Position numbers and translations under genes: made by a program. The notes beneath the pieces were generated by a model, which saw nothing but the letters and a program-made list of their open reading frames with translations, was not told where the DNA came from and did not search any database. This document shows, piece by piece, positions 9,175 to 18,667 of a DNA stretch of 64,000 nt. The stretch covers positions 25,013 to 89,012 of the forward strand of contig JAJCXO010000023.1 in NCBI GenBank assembly GCA_029263395.1, read 5' to 3'. Each line of letters starts with the position of its first letter. Within the stretch, counting starts at the first letter, position 1. The stretch comes from Acidobacteriota bacterium (GTDB lineage: Bacteria > Acidobacteriota > Thermoanaerobaculia > Multivoradales > J023).

Positions 9175-10167
9175 ATGGAATATCGATACCTAGGCTCTTC
9201 CGGCCTACAAGTCTCCGCACTGTCGTTTGGCGCCTGGGTCACCTTCGGCACCCAGATGGGTGAAGATGTGGCTCACGAGTGTATGCAGGCCGCTCATGAC
9301 GCGGGGGTCAATTTCTTCGACAACGCTGAGGTTTATGCTGGTGGCGTTGCCGAGACCATCATGGGGAGCATCATCCGCAAGGCGGGATGGAAGCGCTCTG
9401 ACCTGGTGATCTCCACCAAAGTGTTCTGGGGTGGCAAAGGACCCAACGACCGGGGATTGTCGCGCAAACATGTCATCGAGGGTACCGACGCAGCCCTCGC
9501 CCGTTTGCAACTCGACTATGTTGATCTCATTTACGCTCATCGTCCCGATCCTGAGACACCGATCGAAGAAACGGTCCGGGCGATGAACTTTCTCATCGAT
9601 CAAGGGAAGGCTTTCTACTGGGGAACCAGCGAGTGGTCCGCGGAGCAGATCACCGAAGCTTATGGCATCGCTCGGAGTGAACATCTGATCCCACCCACCA
9701 TGGAGCAGTCGCAGTACAACATGTTCCACCGCGAACGGGTGGAGCGTGAATATGCCCGGCTCTATCGCGAGATCGGTCTCGGCACAACCATCTGGAGCCC
9801 ATTGGCCAGCGGTATCCTCACCGGCAAATACGAAAAAGGTATGCCCGAAGGGACACGATTCTCGGTACCAGACTACGAATGGCTGCGCGAGAACATCGAG
9901 AGCGAACAGGGCCAACAAAATATCGACAAAGCTCGCCGTCTCCGTCCGTTGGCCGAAAAACTCGGTTGCACCCTGGCCCAGCTTGCCCTGGCCTGGTGTC
10001 TCAAGAACGACAACGTCAGCACGGTGATCACCGGTGCCTCCAAACCACAGCAAGTAGTCGAGAACATGAAGGCGCTGGACGTCGCCCACAAGCTCGATTC
10101 CGACGTCATGGAGCAGATCGAAGCGATCCTCGACAATAAGCCGGAACCAGAAGCCAGCTTCCGCTGA
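9175..10167 (+). CDS. Aldo/keto reductase (potassium-channel beta-subunit-like family)
   Basis: A 330-aa NADPH-dependent oxidoreductase of the aldo/keto reductase fold. The catalytic tetrad is visible: Asp49 (FFDN), Tyr54 (AEVY), Lys82 (STKVFW) and His122 (YAHRPD). The start [19 protein letters not shown] and the segments [20 protein letters not shown] and [10 protein letters not shown] are typical of the bacterial homologues of eukaryotic Kv-beta subunits. It should reduce aldehydes or ketones in the cytoplasm; the substrate is not predictable. AAGGGAG lies 8 nt before the ATG at 9175; an upstream in-frame ATG at 9130 would add 15 unlikely residues. It stands alone between two hairpins and so is probably a single-gene unit. 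Confidence 0.93.
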   Translation: MEYRYLGSSGLQVSALSFGAWVTFGTQMGEDVAHECMQAAHDAGVNFFDNAEVYAGGVAETIMGSIIRKAGWKRSDLVISTKVFWGGKGPNDRGLSRKHVIEGTDAALARLQLDYVDLIYAHRPDPETPIEETVRAMNFLIDQGKAFYWGTSEWSAEQITEAYGIARSEHLIPPTMEQSQYNMFHRERVEREYARLYREIGLGTTIWSPLASGILTGKYEKGMPEGTRFSVPDYEWLRENIESEQGQQNIDKARRLRPLAEKLGCTLAQLALAWCLKNDNVSTVITGASKPQQVVENMKALDVAHKLDSDVMEQIEAILDNKPEPEASFR

Positions 10168-10232
10168 GTGCACCAAGCACAATCTCAAGCTACTTTTTCT
10201 TATCTCTCTCGCTGGTTTATTCCGCTTCTCCA

Positions 10233-10266
10233 GTTGAGCCCTCAGAACTGCCTCTGTGGGCTCAAC
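10233..10266 (+). other. Perfect 9-bp stem-loop between reductase gene and secreted-protein gene
   Basis: GTTGAGCCC (10233-10241) pairs exactly with GGGCTCAAC (10258-10266) across a 16-nt loop. The 3' arm ends 3 nt before the AAGGAG ribosome site of the next gene. It may be a terminator for the reductase gene or a leader structure of the next gene. No T-run follows. Confidence 0.45.
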
Positions 10267-10278
10267 CAAGGAGAAGAG

Positions 10279-12153
10279 ATGAAGCTCATGTCACGTCGCC
10301 CGCTCGGCGGGTATCTAAGCCTCACCGCCTGGTTCGTCACCCTTTGTTTCGCCATCCCCGCCGGAGCTCAGATTTGCGCGTTTCCGGTCGATCCGATTTC
10401 CACCGGTCCCCTGGGACGCACCAACGAGCCCTATCCGATGTTCAACTTTGATCATCGCTACGATCACTCGGGAACCCATCTGCAAGGTGTGCGAGCCCGT
10501 GAGAAGTGGGCGGGCGGTCTAGTTCACACTCCAGCAGGCACCGGCTTCACACCGATGACGGGTGTGGTGATCGTCAACAATCCAGACCCGAACTTGCTGA
10601 TGACGGCTACCGTCGACTTTTTCGATCCTCTCGGGGCGCTCGTCGGAACCGTCGTTCGTGTGATTCGTCCGGAAGGATTTGCAGCCGTTTCCGCCGCCCC
10701 GCTTGCCACGACCTTCGGTGTCGGCACCGCCCGAGTCACCGTGTCCGAAGACAGCCCACCGCTTGTCGGCGCCACGCTACAGCACACCCCTTCGTTCACG
10801 GTCCCACTGGGTGGCGTCCCGGCCACTTTCGTCGATGGCGACCGGCCGCTGTCTACCAACGGCAATCCGCCCGGAGCTAGCTCTATGCAGCAGCTCCAAA
10901 AGCCTCAAGACAACGGCACCCGTTTGCAGACGGTAGTCCCAATGTCTCTGATCAGCAGGGTCGACAAGTGGGTCGGAAATCTGCCTTGGCTGCACGTCGT
11001 CAATCCCAACCCGACACCCAATGTCATCCAACTCAACCTCAACGTCTTCGATCGGACCACCGGCACGGTCGCCGGGCCCATTCTGTGGCGCACGGTCGTG
11101 CTGAATGGCTTCGGCAGCCTTACCGATTTCACCGGTCCCCATCTGACCGCACTAGGCACCACCAACCTGGGCCTATTCGAAGCCCTTGTCCCGCTGTACG
11201 GCACGCCCGGACTCGACTTCGACCTCATCATCGACATCAACAGCCTCAACGGGCTGTCGATTATCGGGGACAGCTATATGGCCGACCTCGTGGGTCCCAC
11301 CGCACCCGGCGGTAATGCCATCCGGATGACCTCGACCATGATGTCAACCACCCCAAATCGTATCCTGACGAACCCGGAATTCAGCTACGACCGACCGACT
11401 GCTGGCGGTATCCAACAGACACTGATGGTCGTGGCCAACACGGGCGCCGTCGACGCTGGCCCGGTAACGATTCAATACTTCGATAACAGCAATACTCTGC
11501 TCAGCACCTTCACCGTTCCCAATCTGCCTCCCAACCAAACTCTTCGCATTGAGCCTGGAGCGCTCGGCTACCCGGCAGCTCCGGCGACGAGTGGATTCGG
11601 TACGGCACGGATCATCGCCTGCCAACCCATCTTTGGATGGTCAGAGCGGGAAACGTTGCCGAGCAACAGCGTGCCAGCCCAGTACCACAAGACCTATGGC
11701 GAGGCCTTGCTGAGCCTCAACGGCGCCGAACCGGGTAAGGGTTTTGCTGTTGCAGCCCAGAATCCGATCCGTAAAGTCTCACCGTTGGTACGGGTCGACT
11801 CCAACAATCCCGCCTTCCAGTGGCCCGGTTATACCGTAGCCGCTAATCTGGCGACGTCGAATACCGGCCCCTACAATTGGTCGTTCTGGAACGCTGGCGG
11901 CACTCTGTGTGGCTTTACACCCTTCAACGGTCTGCCATTCCGCTTCTCTTCCTGGACCTATGAAGATCCTCTGACCTTCTGCGGGGGCCCGTTCAACATG
12001 AGTGGCCGTTTCGACATCACTTCCGGACGTGTCGAAGGCATCGATGTCCTCGGCGACCCGTTTGACGAATACGGTTTGCCCAGCTTTGCACGCGAGACCC
12101 CGACCCCGACCTACGAAGGACCGGGCGATATCGTACCGACCCCTGACCCTTAG
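10279..12153 (+). CDS. Large secreted protein of unknown function, beta-sandwich-like repeats
   Basis: A 624-aa protein with a clear signal peptide (residues 1-30, ending PAGAQ). I do not recognise a family. The body is rich in Gly, Pro, Thr and Asn and contains at least three similar segments with a VDFFDPLGALVGT / LNVFDRTTGTVAG / IQYFDNSNTLLSTF pattern. These suggest Ig-like or CARDB-like strands repeated about every 200 residues. It ends in a Pro/Thr-rich tail (PTPTYEGPGD) with a final PDP. Only a few Cys are present. AAGGAG lies just upstream of the ATG at 10279. A longer reading from 10168 lacks a ribosome site. Likely a surface or extracellular protein. Confidence 0.82.
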   Translation: MKLMSRRPLGGYLSLTAWFVTLCFAIPAGAQICAFPVDPISTGPLGRTNEPYPMFNFDHRYDHSGTHLQGVRAREKWAGGLVHTPAGTGFTPMTGVVIVNNPDPNLLMTATVDFFDPLGALVGTVVRVIRPEGFAAVSAAPLATTFGVGTARVTVSEDSPPLVGATLQHTPSFTVPLGGVPATFVDGDRPLSTNGNPPGASSMQQLQKPQDNGTRLQTVVPMSLISRVDKWVGNLPWLHVVNPNPTPNVIQLNLNVFDRTTGTVAGPILWRTVVLNGFGSLTDFTGPHLTALGTTNLGLFEALVPLYGTPGLDFDLIIDINSLNGLSIIGDSYMADLVGPTAPGGNAIRMTSTMMSTTPNRILTNPEFSYDRPTAGGIQQTLMVVANTGAVDAGPVTIQYFDNSNTLLSTFTVPNLPPNQTLRIEPGALGYPAAPATSGFGTARIIACQPIFGWSERETLPSNSVPAQYHKTYGEALLSLNGAEPGKGFAVAAQNPIRKVSPLVRVDSNNPAFQWPGYTVAANLATSNTGPYNWSFWNAGGTLCGFTPFNGLPFRFSSWTYEDPLTFCGGPFNMSGRFDITSGRVEGIDVLGDPFDEYGLPSFARETPTPTYEGPGDIVPTPDP

Positions 12154-12212
12154 GCTCAGCCCCAGTAACTCAGCCTCACCGCCGAGCTACCGTTGCTAAC
12201 TCGGGAGCAGGT

Positions 12213-14789
12213 TCATCCGGCATTCGCCGCAACCCGCACCTGGTTCAACAGCTCGAGACGGGCCACAGCCCGTCTCGTGCTCGGATGATCGGATCCGAGT
12301 TCAGCACGAATCGGAGCCTCGCTACCGACCAGTAAATGCCGAGCTTCCTCGGTGCGACCGCGAGTCGCCAGACACCCGCCCAGCGCATTCTCCACCTCGG
12401 CTACCAACCAACCATCGCCATCGAGCTTGCGCCGCCGGATATCGAGCGCTTCACGCAGCAACGGCTCTGCAAGATCATAAACACCCCGTGCCATCAAAAG
12501 CTCACTCATCGCCAGCAAAGCATCGGCGATCAATGGATGCCCGCTCGGTAGGGATGCGCGGTAAATATCCATCACTCGACCGTAGAGGCGTTCGGCTTCC
12601 TTGGCATCACCGCGTGCCACATGCCACGCAGCCAGCCCCGTCAAGCTAGCCGCAACTTCAGGATGGTCTTCACCCATCAGTGTCAGTCGACGTTCGAGCG
12701 CGGCTCGCAACAGACGCCCAGCCTCGGCCAGATCGCCACGATCGATCAGCAGTCGACCAAGGTTGGTTTGACTGCCAGCAACATACCGGTGACGCTCACC
12801 AAGTATCCGTAGGCGGGTTTCCAATGCCGCGCTCAGGTGGGTCGCCCCTTCATCCAACTTACCACGAGCGTGCAGCGTCATGCCAAGCTCGTCATGGGCA
12901 GCAGCTGTCAACTCACTGTCAGGACCCAATGCCGTTGCCCGAGCCGCCAAGACTTGCCGATACATGGTCTCGGCTTGGCTGTATTCTCCGAGATCGTAAT
13001 GTAAAAGGGCCCGGTTGCCGAGTATGAAGGCCTCGGCTCCTTCCTGTTTGTCCCGAATTCGGAGCTGTACCTCGAGCCCCTCTTGGTAGAGCGATGCCGC
13101 CGCTCGGTAGTCCCCTAGATCGTGAAGGATCAGGCCGAGATTGTTGATGCTCCACAACACACCTGGATGATTGCCACCCTCGACTTGGCGGTGGATCTCG
13201 AGGGCTTCGCGAAAGACCGTTTCCGCACTACCGTAGTCGCCGCGCCAAGCCCGCAATCGCCCCATGTTGGTGAGGGCACGAGCGAGCTCGGGACTCTGTT
13301 CACCAAAAGCTTGTCGATAGATAGCCAGGGACCGTTCGCGGAGTGGAATCGACCGTCCAAAGAGACCGAGCTCTTCGTACAAACGAGCAAGCGTATCGAG
13401 CAGGACCGCTGTTTCAGGCTCGTCATCGAACGCTCCAACCTGCTCGGCGCCATGATCAAGCAGTTCTCGCGCCGTGATGGTATTGCCACGGACCTCTCCG
13501 GGATCGGCGATCTCGAACATATCCTTGAGCATGGCTGATACCCGGGTTGCACGATCACGTTCTCGGGCTGCACGATCCCGCTCATGGGCCACACGTACTG
13601 ACTGCACGATCAGCGCAATGATCAAGCCGATGGTCACCGCCAACGCCCCCGCCGCACTGACGACCCCAAGCCGGTGGCGTTGAACAAATTTCGTGGCCCG
13701 ATAACGCACCGTATCTCGTCGAGCGATGACAGGTCGTCCAGCCAAGTATCGTTCGATATCCTCCGATAACTGTTCCACCGAGCCGTAGCGTCGACTGGGC
13801 TCCTTACGCAAGGCCATCAACACGATCTTGTCGAGGTCCTCGGTCAGCCCAGAGGGCTCTGGTTTTCGACTGCAGATCGCCTGTTCGAACTCTTTCAGAC
13901 TCCCGGTCAATCGATAGGGCAACCTGCCAGTCAAAACTTCATAGAGCAGCACACCCAACGAATAAACGTCGCTCGCTGTGGTAATCACACCACCGCTGAT
14001 CTGCTCTGGGCTGGCGTAGTTGGGCGTCATCAGTTGTTCGAGGCGACGGGTCGAGGCCAGAGACCCGGCGGTGAGCTCTGGATTCAACAACTTGGCAATC
14101 CCGAAGTCGAGCAACTTGGGCACACCGTCAGCCGTGACCAGCACGTTCGAGGGCTTCAGGTCGCGATGAACCACAAGATTGCGATGGGCATAGTGGACGG
14201 CTGCTAGCACCGGCAACAGCAACACCAATCGCTGGCGGCTCGTCAGCTGCTGGCCATCACAATAGGCATCGACTCCCAACCCATCAATGTACTCCATGAC
14301 GAAGAATGGCAGACCATCAGCGGTTGTTCCTCCATCGTGCAGACGTGCGATATTGGGATGATCTAAGCTGGCCAAGATCTGACGTTCGGAACGAAAGCGT
14401 CGGGCGATATCGTCCGTATCCATACCTCGACGCATGACCTTGATCGCCACGCGTTTGCGAAATTGCGCATCGTCTCGCTCGGCCAAGTAGACCGAGCTCA
14501 TACCTCCGCGACCGAGCTGTCGAACCAAGCGATAAGACCCGATACGGTGTCCGACACGAAGCTCCCCAATATCATCCGATAAGGCTGCCGCCCCGGCCTC
14601 GACCGCCCGCTCGATGAAGCCCCCTGCCCGTTCGTCGGCACTCAGAAGCTTTTCGATCTCGGACCTAAGCGCGGGATCGTCTCCGCACTGTAGCTCCAGG
14701 TAGGTCTCGCGGGCATCAGCCTGTCGCTGCGCAGCGCCTGCAAAAATCGTCTCGACACGCTGCCAACGCTCAGAAAGCACCGTTTGCAT
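12213..14789 (-). CDS. Membrane serine/threonine protein kinase with TPR domain
   Basis: An 858-aa protein. Residues 1-75 are a helical lead, with a kinase domain from about 80 to 350 (GRGGMSSVY glycine loop, VAIK, HRDLKPSN, DFGIAK, then a YASPEQ activation segment). One membrane helix follows near 375-400 (VVSAAGALAVTIGLIIALI), then about ten TPR repeats to residue 850. The kinase faces the cytoplasm and the TPRs lie beyond the membrane, suggesting a receptor that senses a protein partner. The ATG at 14789 lies inside the 3' end of the sigma factor gene, overlapping it by 20 bp, so the two are translationally coupled. It is close in sequence to the kinase at 1-1745 (both share RGMDTD, the LDHPNI motif and RYGSVEQLSEDI), pointing to a duplicated module. 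Confidence 0.95.
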   Translation of the reverse strand: MQTVLSERWQRVETIFAGAAQRQADARETYLELQCGDDPALRSEIEKLLSADERAGGFIERAVEAGAAALSDDIGELRVGHRIGSYRLVRQLGRGGMSSVYLAERDDAQFRKRVAIKVMRRGMDTDDIARRFRSERQILASLDHPNIARLHDGGTTADGLPFFVMEYIDGLGVDAYCDGQQLTSRQRLVLLLPVLAAVHYAHRNLVVHRDLKPSNVLVTADGVPKLLDFGIAKLLNPELTAGSLASTRRLEQLMTPNYASPEQISGGVITTASDVYSLGVLLYEVLTGRLPYRLTGSLKEFEQAICSRKPEPSGLTEDLDKIVLMALRKEPSRRYGSVEQLSEDIERYLAGRPVIARRDTVRYRATKFVQRHRLGVVSAAGALAVTIGLIIALIVQSVRVAHERDRAARERDRATRVSAMLKDMFEIADPGEVRGNTITARELLDHGAEQVGAFDDEPETAVLLDTLARLYEELGLFGRSIPLRERSLAIYRQAFGEQSPELARALTNMGRLRAWRGDYGSAETVFREALEIHRQVEGGNHPGVLWSINNLGLILHDLGDYRAAASLYQEGLEVQLRIRDKQEGAEAFILGNRALLHYDLGEYSQAETMYRQVLAARATALGPDSELTAAAHDELGMTLHARGKLDEGATHLSAALETRLRILGERHRYVAGSQTNLGRLLIDRGDLAEAGRLLRAALERRLTLMGEDHPEVAASLTGLAAWHVARGDAKEAERLYGRVMDIYRASLPSGHPLIADALLAMSELLMARGVYDLAEPLLREALDIRRRKLDGDGWLVAEVENALGGCLATRGRTEEARHLLVGSEAPIRAELGSDHPSTRRAVARLELLNQVRVAANAG

Positions 14790-15369
14790 CCTCAAGCCGA
14801 GAGAACAACCAAGCGCGAGCCAGGCGAGTATCGAGGATCACTGTTGGCTTCGACACCGACAGCGCCTCCGCAGTCTCGGCGACACTCATGCCGCCGAAGA
14901 AACGCAGCTCGACGACACGCGCTTTGCGAGCATCCACTCGGTGAAGCCGATCCAACGCCTCGTCGAGGGCCAGCAGATCGACACACGGCGGATCGCCCGA
15001 GCCGTAGGAGTCTGCTAGCTGGGTTTTCTGCCAACCGCCACCGCGCCGTGCCGCGCACAGAGTACGAGCATGATCCACCAGGATCCGCCGCATCATCCCT
15101 GCCGCCACCGCATAAAAGTGGCGACGATCATTCCACTGGATCGGCGCCCCCTCAGCGAGTCGAACAAACGCCTCGTGAACCAGCGCGGTGGCCTGCAGAG
15201 TGTGATCGCGGCGCTCTCCTCGCATCGCACGTTCGGCCAGTCGCCTGAGGTGAGCATAAACCGCCGGCATTAATGCACTGACCGCACTGGAATCCCCCTC
15301 GCGCCACAGACTCAAAAGTCCAGTGACATCCGCTTGCTCTGCGAGACTCTCATTCCTGACTGTCTCCAT
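14770..15369 (-). CDS. ECF-type RNA polymerase sigma factor (kinase-linked)
   Basis: A 199-aa sigma factor of the same type as the one at 2740-3318. It has LMPAVYAHLRRLAERAM (region 2), QATALVHEAFVRL, MMRRILVDHARTL, and the region 4 helix-turn-helix VVELRFFGGMSVAETAEALSVSKPTV. GGGGGA lies about 6 nt before the ATG at 15369; a frame opening at 15444 has no ribosome site. The gene overlaps the kinase start by 20 bp, so the pair is one operon. The kinase may control the sigma factor directly, as there is no anti-sigma gene; that is inference. Confidence 0.94.
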   Translation of the reverse strand: METVRNESLAEQADVTGLLSLWREGDSSAVSALMPAVYAHLRRLAERAMRGERRDHTLQATALVHEAFVRLAEGAPIQWNDRRHFYAVAAGMMRRILVDHARTLCAARRGGGWQKTQLADSYGSGDPPCVDLLALDEALDRLHRVDARKARVVELRFFGGMSVAETAEALSVSKPTVILDTRLARAWLFSRLEDANGAF

Positions 15370-15832
15370 AAATCCCCCAGTTGATCCGGCTTCGGATCGT
15401 TGGACGAGACCCTTCACACATAGCTCAATCAAAATATATCTCAAATACTCTGGTCAGAGTCACAGTGTCTGTGGAACGTGCAGCATCATGCTCCGAAAAA
15501 AAGGCCTGGCTCACCGGAGATGTTCCCTGATGGCGGATTAGAAGCTTGACTGTTCATGGGTTCCAATTCGGACACCAATGGTTCAATCGAAAAGCTTCCC
15601 CTTGAGACTAGCAAGGTGCAAACTTAGCATATAGACTGCATGCTATATATTGATCCGCGACAGTTGTCTCCTCTAAACCGAACCTCTCTTGCCGACAGGG
15701 TTGCACCGTGGAGGAGCGTAAGTCACCAAACCCGTTTTTCGGGTCTGTGAACAATGGGACGCCCGCCAATTAGCCTCACGCGACTTGGCGCCCAAGCCTC
15801 TGTGCCCTGCCTCGGGCGGGAAGGACTACCTC
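15370..15832. other. Divergent intergenic region between sigma factor and beta-helix gene
   Basis: About 460 bp, more AT-rich than its surroundings, with an AT-rich core near 15625-15650. It must contain both divergent promoters. A small hairpin with 5-bp arms (ACCCG/CGGGT) and a T5 loop lies near 15730-15745, followed by GGGACGC. This recalls a fragment of a c-di-GMP riboswitch but the rest of the consensus is absent. No gene is seen. Confidence 0.5.
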
Positions 15833-17002
15833 ATGAGATATTTTTCCGCACAGTTCCTCATCGCTTTTGCCTTTATAAAACTCGCTACAGCTGCAGCTGC
15901 AGACTCCGCAACCATCCCAGTCAATTCGACCTCGGACGACTTCGACCAACCAGACAACGGCAACTGCACCTTGCGGGAGGCGATCCTAGCGGCCAACACC
16001 AACACTGCCGTTGACGGGTGTCCGAGCGGCGCGCCAGGCCCGGGCACCGTCGATCAGATCGTCGTGCCGGCAGGAATCCATCAGTTGACAATCGGACCAC
16101 GTGGTGACGACGTTGCTGAGCGTGGGGACTTGGATCTCACCGATGACATCGAGATTGTTGGTGCCGGTGCCAACACGACCCAAGTTGATGCCACCGAGCT
16201 CGATCGGATATTCCATATCCACAGCGGCATCACCGCCTCGATCTCCGGCTTGGCACTCCGCAACGGAAACGCAGGCTCAGATAACGGGGGCGGCATCAAC
16301 AACAACGGCAACCTGGTCCTCGATCAGGTCGAAGTCAGTGCCAACTTCGCCTCGGGCTCTGGCGGCGGCATCCGCAACAACAGCCAACTAACCGTGCACA
16401 ACTCCTTGCTGGACGCCAACATCACCCTCGATCATGGCGGTGGGATCGACAACCACGGTGACGCGATTTTCAGCAATTCGACAGTCAGTGGCAATGACGG
16501 CAGCAGCCTCGGAGGTGGGCTCTACAACCTTGGCGGCATGGAGCTCACCATGACGCACTGCACGGTGCAAGGTAACTCAGCGGACGCGGGTGGTGCGATC
16601 CACAACGCGGGCACTTTGATGGCGAGCAACAACCTGATCGTTGGTCCATGTTCAGGCCAGATCGATGTAAGTGGTGGCGGAAACCTGGAAAGCCCGGGTA
16701 ACACATGTGGCCTTGGCACCAACGACAACCACAGCGTAAGTGGTCCGCGCTTGGGACCACTCGGCGCCAACGGCGGAGCGACCCGGACGCATCCCCTACT
16801 TGCCGCCAGCCCAGCGATCGACACCGCTGCATCCGGCCCATGCACAGCCGAGGATCAACGCGGGGTCGCCCGACCAATAGATGGCGACGGAGACTCCCTG
16901 GACGAGTGCGACATCGGTGCCTTCGAGGCAGCCGAAAATACGATGGCTCCGGAAATATTCATCGATGACTTCGAAACCGGTGATGCCTCGGCTTGGCAAT
17001 AG
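15833..17002 (+). CDS. Secreted CSLREA-domain right-handed beta-helix protein
   Basis: A 389-aa protein with a signal peptide (FSAQFLIAFAFIKLATAAAA). The CSLREX-type motif is NCTLREAILAANTN at about 43-56, which marks many secreted proteins that continue into a parallel beta-helix. The following residues show repeated short strands with Gly/Asn turns (NGGGINNNGNLVLDQVEV, GGGIRNNSQLTVHNS, GGGIDNHGDAIFSNS, GGGLYNLGG), typical of a pectate-lyase-like solenoid. The C-terminal tail, EIFIDDFETGDASAWQ, resembles that of the DUF1501 protein at 54471-55844 and may be a sorting or anchoring signal. A GGAAGGA site precedes the ATG at 15833. Adhesin or polysaccharide-binding roles are possible; no catalytic residues are clear. 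Confidence 0.88.
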   Translation: MRYFSAQFLIAFAFIKLATAAAADSATIPVNSTSDDFDQPDNGNCTLREAILAANTNTAVDGCPSGAPGPGTVDQIVVPAGIHQLTIGPRGDDVAERGDLDLTDDIEIVGAGANTTQVDATELDRIFHIHSGITASISGLALRNGNAGSDNGGGINNNGNLVLDQVEVSANFASGSGGGIRNNSQLTVHNSLLDANITLDHGGGIDNHGDAIFSNSTVSGNDGSSLGGGLYNLGGMELTMTHCTVQGNSADAGGAIHNAGTLMASNNLIVGPCSGQIDVSGGGNLESPGNTCGLGTNDNHSVSGPRLGPLGANGGATRTHPLLAASPAIDTAASGPCTAEDQRGVARPIDGDGDSLDECDIGAFEAAENTMAPEIFIDDFETGDASAWQ

Positions 17003-17062
17003 TCCTACCCGACTTGATACGCAGTGGAACGGGGCAGAGATATACTCTAGGCATTCCTATCC

Positions 17063-17078
17063 AGAGGTGAAGACCTCT
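17063..17078 (+). terminator. Weak stem-loop after beta-helix gene
   Basis: AGAGGT and ACCTCT form a 6-bp stem with a GAAG loop, followed by TATTT, 60 bp after the stop. It could be a weak terminator. Confidence 0.3.
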
Positions 17079-17161
17079 TATTTCAGAGCGGAGCCTTGGA
17101 TCTTCGAGGTTTTCGCAATACATGAGGAGAACTCTTGGTAACCACAAGGAGGAGAGTCGGA

Positions 17162-18667
17162 ATGGTAGATGCGAAACGTTTAATTACAGTCCTTTCACTG
17201 GTGTTGTTGCTCGCCGCACCTTACTCGTTGGCACAGGATGCCGACGAAGGCCCGGCGCACCCGGACATCCCGAGTCTGGACGATCTTCTCGATGCGCTAG
17301 ACGCTGGCGACATTGACCTGGATGATCTGCGGACCATGGGATTTTCGGTCTTCAGTACACCGTTCAACACTTACGATGGATACGGCGACGGTCCCTTCGA
17401 CCCGGCAGAGACGGATACCGCGGCTTTTGGCCACCGGCCGACACTGCAAGGTAATGGTTTGACATTGCGAGTGAATGGACTCGATGCACAGAGCTGCAAC
17501 GAGTGTCACACCATCGTCAGCAACCGGACTCGCCCACCAACCTTGGGTATTGGTGGAGTTGGTGGCGTGGTACAAAATGCCATCATCATGCCGAGTGTCA
17601 TCGATGTCGCCGACTCCTTTGATGACCGGGTCGTATTTCAGGCGGGCCATGATCCCGCGCTCCCTCTGGCGTTTGATGGGGTTGCGGATTTCAACGGTCG
17701 TTTCGCCAACCCTCCCTTCCTGTTTGGAGGCGGTGGCGTCGAGCTTCTGGGCAAGGAGATGACGGCTGATCTCCAAGATCTTCTGGCTCAGGCGCGAACT
17801 GCACCGGCTGGAACCGTCACCTTGCTCACGACCCATGGTGTCGATTTCGGCTCGATCACGACCCTCGACGCTGCGGGTAATGTCGAGCTCGACGTCGAAG
17901 GCATCGGACCTGAAGACATCACCGGAGTGCCTCCCGAAGAGGTGTTGGTGGTTCGCCCCTTTGGACGCAAAGGGGAAAATTTCTCGATGCGCGACTTCGA
18001 TCGAGGTGCTATGCAGTTCCACTTCGGCATTCAACCCGTCGAGGTGGTGGGTGAAGACGTAGACGAAGACGGCGATGGCCTGGACAACGAGGTTTCAGTC
18101 GCCGAGATGAGTGTCCTGCACGTTTTCGACGTCACCAATCCACGCCCTAGAATCGGCAAACTGGGCCCTGGCGCGGTAGCTGGCTTCCAGACTTTTGTCG
18201 ATATCGGGTGCGCCGAGTGCCATCGCCCGGTCATGAAGACGCGATCTCGCTTCTTGCCACTAGCCCATCCCGAGGATCCAACCGACCCCTCAGCCGACGT
18301 CTATCTCGAAGTTGACCTGAAGAAGGTAGGCTTTGACAAAGCTCCTGGAGGAGGCGTCTTCGTACCACTCTTCGCAGACTTGAAACGTCACAAGATGGGA
18401 CCCGGCCTGGCAGAGACCTTCGAACGTGGCGAGCTCGCCAACGACGAGTTCACCACCGCACGGCTGTGGGGCATCGCCGATTCTGCCCCCTATCTCCACG
18501 ACGGTCGCGCCACGACCTTGTTCCAAGCAATCGACCTTCATGGTGGCGAAGCCCAATCCGCACGGGACAACTTCATCGCCCTGAGCGTGCCACAACAGAA
18601 GAAACTTCTACGTTTTCTCAAGAAGCTGCGGGCTCCGAAGCAGCCCAACGAGGAGCTTGTCGATTAG
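17162..18667 (+). CDS. Exported di-heme cytochrome c peroxidase-like oxidoreductase (DHOR type)
   Basis: A 501-aa protein with a signal peptide (RLITVLSLVLLLAAPYSLAQ). It has two heme c motifs: CNECH (about residue 115-119) and CAECH (about 355-359). Sequence around the second heme and the C-terminus (WGIADSAPYLHDGRATTLFQAIDLHGGEA) is typical of the di-heme oxidoreductase/peroxidase superfamily (MauG/CcpA-like). There the C-terminal heme accepts electrons and the N-terminal one reacts with peroxide. A negatively charged DEDGDGLDNEVS loop looks like a calcium-binding or dockerin-like turn. GGAGGAG lies about 8 nt before the ATG at 17162. The stop overlaps the start of the ankyrin gene by 11 bp. 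A role in removing peroxide in the periplasm fits the pair. Confidence 0.9.
   Translation: MVDAKRLITVLSLVLLLAAPYSLAQDADEGPAHPDIPSLDDLLDALDAGDIDLDDLRTMGFSVFSTPFNTYDGYGDGPFDPAETDTAAFGHRPTLQGNGLTLRVNGLDAQSCNECHTIVSNRTRPPTLGIGGVGGVVQNAIIMPSVIDVADSFDDRVVFQAGHDPALPLAFDGVADFNGRFANPPFLFGGGGVELLGKEMTADLQDLLAQARTAPAGTVTLLTTHGVDFGSITTLDAAGNVELDVEGIGPEDITGVPPEEVLVVRPFGRKGENFSMRDFDRGAMQFHFGIQPVEVVGEDVDEDGDGLDNEVSVAEMSVLHVFDVTNPRPRIGKLGPGAVAGFQTFVDIGCAECHRPVMKTRSRFLPLAHPEDPTDPSADVYLEVDLKKVGFDKAPGGGVFVPLFADLKRHKMGPGLAETFERGELANDEFTTARLWGIADSAPYLHDGRATTLFQAIDLHGGEAQSARDNFIALSVPQQKKLLRFLKKLRAPKQPNEELVD

Noticed and set aside
9205..10269. A 354-codon minus-strand frame opposite the aldo/keto reductase
   Set aside because: An antisense shadow; the plus strand carries the complete catalytic tetrad.
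15715..15800. Cyclic-di-GMP riboswitch-like GGGACGC after a small hairpin
   Set aside because: The other conserved blocks and the tetraloop/receptor arrangement are missing; only the heptamer matches.
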